A stretch of 64,000 nt of DNA from Diphasiastrum complanatum. Taxonomy: Eukaryota > Streptophyta > Lycopodiopsida > Lycopodiales > Lycopodiaceae. The stretch covers positions 18,668,732 to 18,732,731 of the forward strand of contig CM055102.1 of NCBI GenBank assembly GCA_029204225.1. The letters run 5' to 3'. The notes below the pieces were generated by a model. It made no database searches. It saw only the letters and a list, made by a program, of their open reading frames with translations, and had not been told where the DNA came from. This document shows, one piece after another, positions 1-11,884 of the stretch. Both the position numbers and the translations under genes were made by a program. Positions within the stretch are counted from its first letter, which is position 1; each line of letters begins with the position of its first letter.

Positions 1-1174
1 TGGTTGTAGTGGTTTCACCTCTGAAATGTAGTATTGTTTATCTTTTTCTTTGTTCTCGTCTGTCCAGTTTTAGTTTGTATTATCCATAGTTGCCCATTTT
101 GGAACAGACCGTGAAATTTTGTCTTTTTTGATGTGTACTATCCTTTTTTAGTTTTCCATAATACTCCAAATCCTACGCAAATCTCTTTGCTACTCTCTGC
201 ATTGATGCCACATCTCTTCATTGTTTTGGAAATCTCTGCATCGATGCATAGTGAGTGAATGTCTCTGAGATTGACTAGCTGCATAGCCAAGAAGCTCCCG
301 CGTTCAGAGATGTAAGAAGCGACGCTCAGATCTTTGTGCGGTGACAAGCGGTGTCCAGGTCGATGGTGCGCGGATCGAAAAGTGATGCCCAGCATGGACA
401 CCACAGTCAATGATGCGTGATGCCCAAGCGATGAATGCCACGACGGGGAGAAGGGAGGAGGAAGACATTTTTTTTTAGGAACTTTTTATTGATTAACGTT
501 TTGGGGCAGTACATTCTGTCCCCCAAGGACCCACATTTATTTTCATTTTGTTTGTTTATTCTTGAAAAACTGGCTTTCGTTCTTTATTTAATGTGAAACA
601 TTGACATTAACTTATATCATTGGAGGCTCCTATAAAATATGTACAGTTGGTTATGGTTAAACTGTTTCATTATGGATCTACTCATTACAAGCCTTCCAGG
701 ATATGTTTCCTATCTTTATTCAATTACAAATATATAAATAACGGTAAATTGTTTGCACTGGTAAGTTTGACTGCTATCTGCAAACAAGTATCTCTCATAC
801 TTGGAGACTTGGTTAATAATAAATACCACATGCAAAAAGGACTTTCATATTTCATCCGTTTTTGAGGTTGGTCTGGCAACTTTTTTTGAACAAGGAACTG
901 TGAAGAAGGCCTTTAGTTTACCATCATCCTTTACCAAGACTTTGATTTAATATGTCATTATTTTATTCTTACATTATCTGAGAATGTGCAACTTCGATAC
1001 TTCCTTTGTTCTGTTCGTTTTTGGTAATGTCGATCGATATGTACTCCATCTTGTATGCTTTCTTGACATGGATGCCTAACATTTGACAGGAGCAGAGTTA
1101 TATCTGGTTTTACTACAATTTTTGTTTTAGTAATCATGTGCAATTTCTTATGCTTTATAAGGTTTGTTATGCAG
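1..1174. other. Intron upstream of the PUF exon; no other feature
   Basis: This AT-rich stretch precedes the acceptor at 1173-1174. None of its open frames resembles an earlier PUF repeat or any other family I know. It is most simply intron of the PUF gene, whose earlier exons lie outside the window. A poly-T run near 470-477 and otherwise unremarkable sequence are all that is visible. Confidence 0.5.
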
Positions 1175-1480
1175 GCGATGATGAAAGACCAGTTTGCTAA
1201 CTATGTTGTTCAAAAAGTACTGGAAACTTGTGATGAGCAGCAACGTGAGATACTTTTATCGCGGATACGAGTGCATTTGCACGGTCTGAAGAAGTATACT
1301 TATGGCAAACACATTGTTGCCCGGGTAGAGAAACTGATTGCTGCTGGAGGTATTCCAAAAAATTCTGAAAAATTTTGTTGGATATGTTTGGCCAATCATG
1401 TTAAATTTGTCTTAACACAAAACTGTTTTGATATTGCAGAAAGGAGAAGTGCAGCTCACTTGGCTCAGACCTTGTCTTAA
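1175..1480 (+). CDS. Pumilio-family RNA-binding protein, last two exons (partial)
   Basis: Two exons, 1175-1349 and 1440-1480, with an AG acceptor at 1173-1174, a GT donor at 1350-1351 and an AG acceptor at 1438-1439. The exon join completes a glutamate codon and runs to TAA at 1478-1480. The encoded end includes [20 protein letters not shown] and [17 protein letters not shown], then [16 protein letters not shown]. This is the last PUF repeat plus the C-terminal cap of plant Pumilio proteins. The N-Y-x-x-Q arrangement in FANYVVQK is the base-reading triple that in this family recognises uridine. Pumilio proteins bind UGUA-type elements in 3' UTRs and control mRNA decay and translation in the cytoplasm. 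The upstream repeats are outside the window. An uninterrupted reading through the 90-bp intron is also open, but the family match holds only for the spliced form. Confidence 0.93.
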   Translation, partial: AMMKDQFANYVVQKVLETCDEQQREILLSRIRVHLHGLKKYTYGKHIVARVEKLIAAGGIPKNSEKFCWICLANHVKFVLTQNCFDIAERRSAAHLAQTLS

Positions 1481-2220
1481 AAATCTGGGGAAAAGGTTGG
1501 CTCTTCTGGATTAAGACACTCCAGAATGTGATTGGGAATACGAGGTAGTGTAGATCTGCTGTAATCACTTGTCCCCAAGTTAGTCAACCTTTCGATCCTT
1601 GGCTGGTAAATAGTCTACTTTGTACAAATGTGTCATTTGGATTATAATGCGTTACAACAGTAAATAATGTAATAAGTTATGATGTAAACATCAGTTACAT
1701 CCTTTCCTGGGGAGGCCGCAAGCATAGCTAGTTTTGATTTGCAGCTTAAGTTTTTCTTGTTGTGTATCGGTCATCTATATTACTTGGATGTGGGAGCACT
1801 TTTGTCCCATGACTCTTGTAAAGATAGTGAAGCTTGAAGCCACATTGCATAAATTTACTGATACAAAAGCCAAAAGCCATGTTATGAGCAGTGTACAAAT
1901 ATGAGTGTCCAGTACACCTGCCGCAAAACGCTCGTCTGGCATGGCAAAGATCACAGTTTGAGGAGGCTTGTAGCTAGTGTTTGTAGGAGAGCACTGTTCA
2001 TGTTCAGCACAGGTACTTTTTATGCTATCTGTGCTGTACTTCCCATAATGATTTGGGCTAAAGTGGTGGCTCAGTGCAAGATTGCTGAGCAGGCTGGTCA
2101 AAAGGTTTTGCTATTTATAATTGGTGCAGAAAGTGTCTGTATCATGTTTCATTCATGAACATTGTCATGTTCCTTTTCCTCATATTTGGGGCCCGTCATT
2201 CTTCAAATTTGGATGCTTTT
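1481..2220 (+). other. Probable 3' UTR of the PUF gene and following intergenic DNA
   Basis: Sequence after the PUF stop. AATAAT/GTAATAAG-type A/T-rich stretches near 1661-1680 could serve as plant near-upstream polyadenylation elements. The exact transcript end cannot be seen. Open frames in 1775-2158 on both strands overlap each other and match nothing recognisable. Confidence 0.4.
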
Positions 2221-2496
2221 AAGTCCTTGAGTTTATATGGTCTGCCTAGATAATTCAGGTTTTGAAGTCCTTAAGCTCTTATGGTCTGTATGTATGGATA
2301 GTTCAGGTTTTGTTTTCTTACCACTAGTGTCAAGGGGGAGGCTTGCTTAATAACAAATCCAAGTCCTTGAGTTTATATGGTCTGCCTAGATAATTCAGGT
2401 TTTGAAGTCCTTCAGCTCTTATGGTCTGTATGGATAGTTCAGATTTTGTTTTCTTACCACTAGTTTCAAGGGGGAAGCTTGCTTAATAATAAATCC
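2221..2496. repeat. Tandem duplication, about 140-bp unit, two copies
   Basis: Unit 1 (2221-2360) and unit 2 (2361-2496) both begin AAGTCCTTGAGTTTATATGG. They differ by a few substitutions and a 4-bp deletion in the second (TGTATGTATGG against TGTATGG). Each unit also has an internal echo, with AAGTCCTT and ATGGTCTG occurring twice. No coding potential. Confidence 0.9.
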
Positions 2497-3479
2497 AAGT
2501 GTAACTTATGTTAATGAGGAACTCACTTAGTTTCCAAAATAAGCACAGGGTACACATAGTTTCAACATCAGGGAGAAGGCAAATTTGTTTTGTTGATTTG
2601 TATTGTACTTTCAATGCCTTTAGAAGACATTTTGGCAAGAGTAATTTGTTTGATGATATGAAACCTGGTCTAACGAGATTGATACGGGTAGTGGGTGGGA
2701 TTTTCTAGAAAGAGAAATATCCAATATATAAGCATAATGCAAATTAGAGATTGATGAGCTATATCCAAGATGAGTTGAAAGCTCAGTATGACTTTTACAT
2801 AGAGCTTATAAAATATGTCATTTTTGTAATGTTGCAATGCTTAGAATTTGTGAAATGCAATGTAAGATGATTCGAGAATTTAATGTGGCAGGAACTACTT
2901 TTGTGTTGATCGATCTCTTAATCTCAAGGTTCATTAGAGTCTTGATAGTCTGAATGTTGTGAATTACTTGTGTTCATACAATATTTAAATCTTTTGAACA
3001 GCTACTATCAAATTTGAGGTGCCCAAGTGAACTAGCTTTATCATTTTGGGGAGGCCAAGTCTATAGTTGACCAAGAGAGTTGAAGATAGTTCTAGAATTT
3101 GTTGAATAAAGTTTTAGTTCGGTATTATACCATCTCAAAACAAAACAATGGCATTTTTGTATTTAAAATTGATCAGGTGAAGGTATACAGTCAGAGTTAC
3201 CTGCAGAGATGTGTTGTCTAAGAATTTTTGGAAGATGAGAACAGTTGTGTTAACAAGTTTTGTGAAGATCATTCTCAAAATCTTTCAGGGAAAACGGCAT
3301 ATGCATTAGAGAAGAAAGTCTAATCCAAGAGCAGAACAAAGGTTTTTCATGCTTAGTTATTTCATCTTTTAGGACGACGGTATATTGCAATCGGAGAGAA
3401 ACCATCAAGATAAGAAGAAAGTTTAAATGCTTAATATGCATTGTGAGCTCATGAAAAAGTACATTGTGTATTAGTATTA
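2497..3479. other. Unassigned AT-rich sequence
   Basis: No recognisable gene, terminal repeat or RNA. The short frames here (for example 2508-2708 plus, 3250-3531 minus) have no family resemblance. Confidence 0.5.
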
Positions 3480-3860
3480 TCAACTTGTGGGATCCAAGAC
3501 AATTAAACCTAGGTGGCCGAGCCACACTCAAGGACGATACACCAACTCATCATGTGTGGAAAGATGTATATTTTATAATGCTTTTTGGTATTATCAGCTT
3601 GAAGGGATCATAGAGAATTGAACTTGGTTGGGCGAAACTGCGATACACCAACTCATGACGTGTGGGAAGATATAGATCCATAGGAAATCGAACTTGAGTG
3701 GTCGAACCCAATTCATGCGCAATACTCCAACTCACCATGTGTGGGAAAGTGTACACTGTATGCAATGCTTTTTGATGTTATCAACCCGTGGGATCATAGA
3801 AAAACTGAGTCTGCACCCAACTTGACCACAACACACCAACCGTGCATGAGAATTTACGGT
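3480..3860 (-). repeat. Cluster of four SINE-like (tRNA-derived?) monomers
   Basis: On the minus strand four related monomers follow one another, with anchors at about 3830-3842, 3720-3733, 3641-3654 and 3535-3548. The conserved head reads TGAGTTGGTGTATCG, resembling the second half of a tRNA A box. About 30 nt later comes AAGTTCAATTCTC or CAAGTTCGATTTCC, resembling a B box, then TATGATCCC and TTGATAATACCAAAAAGCAT. A related copy lies on the plus strand at 57585-57760. Dispersed, short, non-coding copies with internal Pol III-like boxes suggest a SINE family. The tandem arrangement is unusual for a SINE. No poly(A) tail or target duplication was located. Confidence 0.55.
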
Positions 3861-5514
3861 AAACTCATTAGACAATTTGATACAAAGTAGCTCATGTTGA
3901 TAAATCCTTGTAAATGAAGTTATTCTAGTGTTGTAATACAATCAAAATATTCCCCCGTCCTTTGATCTATTGAGATTCAAATCACAAAGCATGAGTTTAA
4001 TTTGACCCAAGGTGAATTCGTTCTGGGTTTCCAGCTGATTCATGAAAAATCAATTGAGGCACTGTCATGCATACCATTGTATCTCATTTTCAATGTCTGA
4101 AATTAATTGCAACTTAAATAGTAGCTTGAACAAGTGGTTCTCTTACCTCTCTACAAGCAGTTTTTGTAACTGATTAAGATAATCTGATGTTTGTGGTTAG
4201 GGTAAGACTCCGAAGCACATGAAAAGACAATTTCTAATTTGGTTACAAATTTCAATATTGTGAATTGATTTGTAAGGGTAGTTTCACAATCAGTGCTCAA
4301 TCCACTAGTCTAGTGAGTGCTATGTTGGAAGATTCAATGAATGGTTGACAAAGAGTTACATATGATTGGTAGATTTGTTGTATATGAATTTGTTTCATCA
4401 TGATCAAATCTTAATTTGGCTGGCCATTTTTGGAAATTTTTTGGCTCAGCCGGACCTTGTCACATGAGCAACATATTAACTCCTATTTATCTCAGAAACA
4501 TTGGGTAGTCCTTTTGAAAGCTAGTGATTATTGCTGCGAAAGCTGTAGCAAAATTTTAATGAATAGAGCTCATCTAGTGGTTTTTCACAGCTGGTGCTTT
4601 GTACAGCCATAATCCAATTTGCATTCCCATTATATGAAAGGCATGTTTTGATAAGTTGAAAATTATAGGTCCAATTTGGAGTGTTTTGACAAGCAGCAGC
4701 AGGTTCAAAACATCGTATAAATGTCATCACTTAAATCTAATACCATTACCTGGCTATACACCAAGGTATCTAACAATGCCTCAAAGGCAGTCGCACTAAT
4801 CATGTTACCATTCCTATAAACATATCTTAAATTACTAAGTAGCAAATCTACATCTAAAAGCAAACCAAAACTATGCGGATATATTCCAATCATGCTCTTT
4901 TCACTGATCAAATAACAAATATACAGCTCTAACAACCAAATGGCTGTGCTGCAAAAGATATGCTCTCCATCGCCAAGCAGCTTCCTAAAGTCCACGAAAA
5001 ATCGATGATGATTCACCATCAAGTTCACCATCTGCACAAACACACAGGTGGCCAACTGTAATAGATGACATACAAAATCCAATGTACAAATAACAAATAA
5101 AAGAATATGCGACACGACATGACTAAAATATAATTTTTATCATGTCTATTTAAGAAATATGCATAAGAATGGAAATTGTGAATATTGTTTACAAACATAA
5201 AGATGCATGATAATAAAACATGACAAACTATTAAGTCGATCTACAAAGTAAAGCAAATACCTTGTTCAAAAATACTTGTTTGCTTCACCATGAATTGCCT
5301 CTGTTTGTTGTGTGACACGGGCTATGCTATAACTTCCACCTAGGAGGATAGGCTCTAATTGGTTTACGGTTTTCACTACATACTTCTACAGTTGTACACA
5401 AATTTGAAACCGGAACCCTAACCAAAATTGAATGCTAATTTTAACCCTAACTCTAATGTAACCATAACCCTAACAGTAACCCTTGGTCCAAAACAAATAC
5501 TACAACACTTCAGA
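3861..5514. other. Unassigned; contains degenerate CCCTAA motifs
   Basis: No recognised gene. A minus-strand frame at 4705-5115 (136 codons) is hydrophobic in places but matches no family I know. Between about 5405 and 5485 there are several separate AACCCTAA-type motifs in otherwise unrelated sequence, which look like decayed interstitial telomere-like repeats. The 3' terminus of the adjacent Helitron (CTRR with hairpin, minus strand) should lie here if it survives, but I could not place it. Confidence 0.4.
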
Positions 5515-7562
5515 TTATACAATGTTTTGAGTGCACCTTGCCACTCTTGCTCCATCTGTAAATCGGCCATCAGTATCAGTAATCAACACTCGTACACTTC
5601 TGGCATTTCGCACTCCCGATAATGCTGAGACGTGGTAAGTACAATCCAATAGTCTCCATAGTCTACCCCTGCGCCTTGTTTATTGTCATGGCAAATGCCG
5701 CTCTAATAGGAAATTGTATTCGCTGCAATTCAAACGGCAAGTTTGAAGCGCTCGGCACCAAAGGAATCCATGGAATGAGCACTCTCTCCCAATATTCCTA
5801 CCGGTAACTATCTCTGTGTCTATGACTTGTCTACCCAATCTACGAATGATGAGTCTCGTACCATTGCACAATCCTTTGTGCGACGCGATGGATCGCAACA
5901 ACATCACTATCATGCCAACCTTTAGCACCAATCTATGTGGAGGACATCCACTTGGTTGCAAACTATTTAGAAACTCTACTGGGTACACATGAGAGTCATC
6001 GTGTTCAACAACGCTATCAGCACTATAAAATGTGTAACCATCCCCCGGAAGCTCCTCTACAACTTTTGCATTGATCTTGTCCACGTCTAAATTCAATGGG
6101 GTTAATATTGCACGACTCCTCAAAAAGTCAACATCCATGTAACGCCGTGCAATATCAGAAAAAGTGAATGATATCAATTCACACACATCACGCGTCCTTA
6201 GGCACATATCATCTGGCAAAGAAATTATATCCAAACTATGATGCGCTCACGACCATCTCCAACACTCAACAAATACTCTGCAAACCTTGACTGCTCATTT
6301 CTATCAGCATCCTCCACACTCATCACGCGCATGTTCGTTGATAATTTATGCACCTCCATATATTTTCACGAACGTGAGCACTTCAATAAAGCGCTCACAA
6401 TTTGAGCACGACTGCCTCTTCGTACCACTAGAAGAACCTGACGAAAATCACCACCAAAAACAATAGGAATTCCTCCAAATGGAGTGTCCATACCCAATAT
6501 ATCTCATAGCGACCGATCCACACACTCAATAGCATATGTATGTACCATCGGAGCCTCATCCCAAATAATGAGTCCACATGCCATCAAAAGTTTACCTAAC
6601 GGAGATTGCTTCGAGATGTTGCATGTCGAGCTTTCATTCAATTTTGTCGGAGGAATCTTAAATCTAGAGTGCGCAGTCCTACCACCTTTCATTAATAAGG
6701 CAGCGATCCCTAACGATGCAACTGCCAATTCTATCCACCCTTGCGCACGCACGTACGACAACATGACACTATAAAGGAATGTCTTACCCGTACCACTTGG
6801 ACCATCTCCAAAAAACTCCACCCACTCTTTGTACCACATGGTCACGTACTACACGGTAAAAAATAATATGCTGATCTACAATCAATCTCTCGATGTCGGC
6901 CTGAACCTGTGAAATGGTCTCATCGATAAATATCTCTTCGCGAAACAAAAGACAAAACTCGATGTCGCTATCCAGAAGTGTGAACCCAAAATTTGTCAAT
7001 GACTTTCCAGATGCCTGCATGTGCGTCTCCACGTCAAGAAGAACCCTATCTATCATAATCTGGCTCACAATAATGGTCTCGCACGTGACTGGTTGACCTA
7101 ACTCGTGTGCATAATCCTCTACTAAATGCGGCTCTATACTCTTCCAAAGGTCTAATGGGTCGGAAGGGGCACATGTCAAGAGAAGTACAATGCACATGAG
7201 TCGAAGCTACGATGGAGTCCGCCATGAAATCACCTCACGTACACAATTACTCCACTCCATCACGTCATCTATAAGAAGTCTTTTCTTGCAAGCATCTCTA
7301 AACGACGAAAACAACTCGCCGTCAACTGTGCGCAAGTCCTCAAAACATATTGTACCTCTGATGTGAGCCAAAAGAACTCGTAAATAGAATCTCTCTCCTT
7401 CAGACGGATGGACAAAATACATACGACCAATAGCTGGAATCGATTGTGTATTGATTCGACGGGCCCACTTTCGCATTGTCCTGTTATAAATGTAAAATCG
7501 TGGCAAGTCCTGGTACAATAACTCTTTGGCATATGAATCACCACTTCTATTTAGCTCAAAAA
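5515..7562 (-). pseudogene. Helitron Rep/helicase, helicase half, frameshifted
   Basis: Reading down the minus strand through several frames gives an ordered Helitron helicase. First comes the linker after Rep, with YQDLPRFYIYN, GRMYFVHPSEGERFYLRVLL and FEDLRTVDG (about 7530-7290). Then Walker A, GPSGTGKTF (near 6805), and Walker B, LIIWDEAPM (near 6580). Then FGGDFRQV (near 6450) and TNMRV, then SGCPPHRLVLKVGMIVMLLR (near 5930) and CNGTRLI. Finally [16 protein letters not shown] (near 5700) and SGVRNARSVRVLITDTDG (near 5600). Frameshifts and stops occur, for example between 6240 and 6500 and after KAQG. The N-terminal Rep (HUH) half is absent. The upstream side stops at 7562, exactly where a gypsy LTR begins, so the element was truncated by or recombined with that insertion. 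Confidence 0.88.
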
Positions 7563-8718
7563 TGTTGGAGAAAGAGGGTGTGAGGAACAAAAATAGCTTG
7601 AAAAGAAAACGAACACAAAAAAGAAACAAACTCGAAACTCAAACCAGAAATGAACTCGAATGCAATGTGTTCGTGCGCAGCGATAGAAATCACGGTCGTT
7701 TTGATTATGTAGCCAAACTTTAACAAAATCATTAGAAGAAGAATTTGTCGCGAACATCTAGACAAATTATTAGTCGTGAATGATTCGCGAAAGAGCTAGA
7801 CTGAGCTCAACTAATAATCAGTCGCGATTGATTCGCGAAAGGAAAGACTAAATATTAGTCGTCAACAACTAGACTAATAATAACTCGCTAAGAATAGATT
7901 ACCAGATTGAGCAACAAGAATGTCCTACAGAATACAGGAAAAGCATAGCAATATCGACACAAATCTGAACGTAGAACAAAAGAGCTGTTATCAGATTAAG
8001 TATAGCAAAATATACATGCCAATAATGCAGTAGAGCACAAGACAATAGCGGGTGAAACCGCGTGCTCTACGAAGCTAATCCGATCTAAAAAAGAGGAATG
8101 AACCTATTACTGACAATAAAGAATCAATGCGTAAGGGCATCTACTTCGTCTATCTCTGATAAGCTTCTGATACATGCTCTATATTACACATACACATTTG
8201 GATACGCGGGTGGTATCCAACATATATACATGATTTACAGGTGTGCAGATGAAGAAAGTACAAAGTGGATGTGCTGTCTGTAGGAGATCGTGGGTGGCTG
8301 CTGTCGTTGTCAAATCTGTTAGCACAGTTGTATGGGTGAGCGTAAAAAGGGCCGTGACGTCAGTCTTCGCTAAAATGAACATTGGTGAAGATGCAAAAAA
8401 TGCGTCACTCTAACAAAATGCCTTAGGATTTGATTTACAGGGTGCCTTCACTTTTCCTAAGGCACCTTTGGTATTTTGTAAGGCAATGTCGCCTTTTTCG
8501 TCTGTCACAAAATGCGTGTAAAAACACAGTGTCGTGTTCTTTTCGTCTTTTCTTCGCCTGTGAGAATTTACTTGTATTTATGCAGACCGTCGTGTTTTAT
8601 TCGTCTGTCTTATTTTACATGTAAATATGCAGACTGTGCGACAACATGAGTAAAAATGCAGCATGAATGGAGGCAAATTAAAATGGGATTTAGTAGAGTA
8701 GAGGAGATAAATCCAACA
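7563..8718 (-). repeat. Gypsy LTR (3' LTR of the minus-strand element)
   Basis: Starts TGTTGGAGAAAGAG and ends ATAAATCCAACA, perfect 6-bp inverted termini. It contains runs built from TCGCGAA, ATTAGTCGTGAA and related words around 7745-7880, and a block at about 8235-8400 shared with 13573-13735. Relative to the partner LTR it carries about 240 bp of extra sequence (about 8411-8655) where the partner has a different stretch of about 58 bp. A third family member starts at 63845. Confidence 0.8.
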
Positions 8719-9010
8719 CCCCCCGCCCCCTTAATCTGGATCCGTGAATGCCTTGATCCTAAGACTAAGTAATGCACAAAATTTATTGTGTACATTACTT
8801 AATGCTTTCGTGAAAATATCTGCAACCCTATCCTGTGTTCTACAATACGCATTTTGATTTGCCTTCGTAGATAAACGAAGGTAAACTCTGGCTTTTAATT
8901 ATCTGCCATGTCTGCCTTCGATACTTTGTAAACCTTTTTTTTGAGAACTTTGGAAAAGATGTCTTTCAGAGAAAATGTTAATTTCAATAGTATTATTTCA
9001 GAGAACGTTG

Positions 9011-9048
<38 letters not shown>
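9011..9048. repeat. (TA)n microsatellite
   Basis: Uninterrupted AT/TA dinucleotides at the 3' edge of the Copia-4 RNase H region. They create a false Ile-Tyr repeat in the open frame. Confidence 0.95.
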
Positions 9049-9050
<2 letters not shown>

Positions 9051-11158
9051 ATTGTAGAGCTGTACTGATATAGATTAAGGTCTGACAGTAAATTTCTCAA
9101 CCAAAACACTTTCTTAATAGATTGAGAAGCAGCAATGTATTCTACTTCTGTAGAAGAAAGTGCGATAGAGGTTTGCTTACGACTGTTCCATGAGATAGGA
9201 CCGTCGTTGAAGAAGAATGTAAATCTAGATGTGGACTTACGATTGTCTACATCTCTTCCCCAGCTTGCATCAAAATATCCACTGAGCTGATGAAGATTGT
9301 CATTGCTGACATCTCCATAGCAGATGCATTGTTCCATGGTAGCTCGAATATACCTCATGACTCTTATGAGAGCCTTCCAATGGGTAATGCCAACCTTTGT
9401 TGAGTGATGTAAATCAGTCATCTCACTCTGTCTCTGTGGATTTGAATGCCAAGATAGAAGTGAGCTTCATCCAGATCAGTCAAGTCGAACTCTGAAAACA
9501 GCATCTACTTAGAATCCTTGACAAAATTGGTATTGTTGCTGAAAAGCAACGCATCATCCATATAGAGGGTGATGTAATGAAGGATTGCTGCACTGACTTG
9601 GAATAGACGTTGCAATCAACAGTGCTTGGTTTGAATCCTTGTTCGGAGGAATATATCGATCCTCTGAAATCAAGCTCTGGCAGACTGTTTCAAGTCGTAA
9701 AGTGCTTTGTGGAGTTTACAAACATGATTCTTCATACCTTCCAGAACATATCCTTCAGGCTGGATCATATAGATGTCTTCTTGTATAACTCCATTCAGAT
9801 AGGCTGTTTGCACATCGAGTTGATGTACTTCGAGGTCGGCAGCTGCAACATAAGACAGGAGCGTTCGGATCGACGAATGTTTGATTACTGGACTGAAAGT
9901 CTCACTGTAGTCGATGTTGGGGATTTGAGTGAATCCTCGTGCTACCAGTCTTGCCTTCCTTTGATTAATCATTCCGTTGGCATTGTATTTCATCTTAAAG
10001 ATCCATTTGCAATCGATGATATTGCAGCCAATATGAGCTTCGACTAGTGACCACGTCTGGTTCTTGATTAGAGAGGAATACTCTCTGTCCATAGCTTCTC
10101 TCCAGAGATCAGAGTCTGGTTGGCTTAGTGCCTCTTCGACTGTCGTCGGTTCCTGTATCAAGAGACATGCAGACTCAGGAGTATACCTTGTGGGCTGTGT
10201 GCCACTCGACTTGATCTTCTGGGAGGATTTGACTGATGAACCGCTCTTGGGACTTGTTGCTGGCTAGCAGCAATATCTTCATTTGATTCGCTGTCTAGAA
10301 GTGGGTCGACAATGGACATGCCTGAGCCAGAAGCTCGAGCAATTGTGTCAATGGTAGGTGATGAAGGTTCTCCTAGAGCAATATCATTGCTTTGATGTCG
10401 ACGAACTGATCCTCGATAAAGACTGTATCCCGACTATACAAGATTTGCTGGGTATCAGGATCATATAGCTTGTATGTATTATCAGATGAAGTATATCCGA
10501 TCAGGATGGATTTGAGACCTTGGAGTCCAATTTCTTCCTCGTGTCTTTTGGGATCTGCGCATAGGCAATGCATCCAAACACTCTTAGGTTCTTTACAGAA
10601 GGCTTAGATCCTGTCCACACCTTGTAGGGTGTCTTGCCTGAGAGGGCCTTGGTCAAACATCTGTTCTGGACATAAGCTACAGTGGAGACAGCTTCGGCCC
10701 AGAATCTCTTGGGCAGTGATGCATGCGCTAGCATACATTTGGCTGATTCAACCAGGGTACGGTTCTTCCTCTCGGCTAAACCATTAGACTGAGGACTGTA
10801 GGGAGTGATGAATTGTTGCTCAATGCCTTGGCCTTGGAAGTACTCCTTAAATCGGTAGAGATATATTTTCCACCGTTGTTTGACCTTAGGACCTTGATTG
10901 TCCGTCCAGTCTCCTTTTCTGCACGCTCCTTGAAGATTCTGAAGCAGTTGAAAGCTTCTGATTTTTTTCTTTATTAAATACACCATAGTCCTTCTGGAAA
11001 ATTGTTGCGTCATCTGCTTCGGGTTTCCCTTCTGCATCTGTAACAACGTCATACAATTCTTTAGCCATTAGTACAATTTTCATCTTAAATTTCCACAGAT
11101 GGTAATTGGCTCCATCAAGCTTGTCCATGATGGGACTGGCTTTTTCTTGGGAATCCAT
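9049..11158 (-). pseudogene. Copia-4: degraded Ty1/copia gag-int-RT-RNase H
   Basis: On the minus strand, in order: gag start with KLDGANYHLWKFKMKIVLMA (about 11120); a deletion fusing gag to the end of the integrase core; integrase C-terminal part with YSPQSNGLAERKNRTLVESA and PSVKNLRVFGCIAYAQIPKD (10800-10550); GYTSSDNTYKLYDPDTQQIL (about 10490); reverse transcriptase with WREAMDREYSSLIKNQTW, KARLVARGFTQIPNIDYSET and QLDVQTAYLNGVIQEDIYM (10100-9760); and RNase H with GYFDASWGRDVDNRKSTS and ALSSTEVEYIAASQS (9270-9120). Several frameshifts break the frame (near 10560, 10900 and 9600). The zinc knuckle, protease and most of the integrase core are missing. No flanking LTRs were recognised. The element is probably nested in the gypsy element, although both run in the same direction. 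Confidence 0.9.
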
Positions 11159-11884
11159 ATGGAAGATTGGTCTAAGTGATAGGAAAAACTATCAGTGACT
11201 TAAGTATGAAAATCTGGTACAAAGTTAGATGGGTTCTGTCTCTTAAGTCTATAAAGATATGAAAGTTGATGTATAGATGAATCCCGCATGACAAAAATGT
11301 TATAGGATTCAAAACTCTTGAAAGTCAATGATTTTTAAAACTTTCTCAAGGTAAATTCTTTTAGAAGGCAAGGATTTTAAGATAACGCTTTTTTAAAGGT
11401 ATAGATTTCAGTAAATGAGATGGGGTCTTGCTTTATTAGGACTTCATAGATTCTCTGCAATAGGAACAACCATCCACGTGCATCGATTGAGTGCGAGCAA
11501 GAGCAAAAGCAAGAGCATCGATGAGCTGCATACATGTATTGGCTGCGCGCTTCTAAGAAATAAATGGTTGCATTCTGGAGATTGCATCACGCTTCTAAGA
11601 AAGAAACAATGTTGGCTGCTATGGAGATTACATTAAGCAGACTAATTTTAGAGTGAAATGTAAGTCATATTTTTTGCAAATTCATGAGCAAAACATTCTC
11701 CTATTTCAGTATTGGAATTTTGATTTTTGTAAGCCGAGGCTCAGATGGACGACGCTTCTGAAAAACTAAAGCATGATGAAGTTTTTGGAGGGCGCAGTGT
11801 AGTGTAGTGTTGCGGCTTGCTCCTCACGCTCTCAGTGATTAAGAGGCTATCGACTCTGCTCATTGTGATGTAAAAGATGTGAGC
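11159..11884. other. Unassigned sequence between Copia-4 and gypsy remnants
   Basis: Could include a decayed Copia-4 LTR just before its gag, but no TG...CA termini with a matching partner were found. A short imperfect repetition (TTCTAAGAAA.AAA with TGGAGATT, 11550-11630) is visible. No gene. Confidence 0.35.

Noticed and set aside
138-410. 90-codon minus-strand frame
   Set aside because: No family resemblance; it lies in the presumed intron of the PUF gene and has mixed composition.
3480-3860. Functional tRNA genes
   Set aside because: A- and B-box-like words are present, but the sequence does not fold into a cloverleaf with proper acceptor and anticodon stems.
4705-5115. 136-codon minus-strand frame as a gene
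   Set aside because: Hydrophobic but without recognisable motifs, and no splice or neighbour support.
9610-10047. 145-codon plus-strand frame
   Set aside because: Antisense shadow of the Copia-4 reverse transcriptase.
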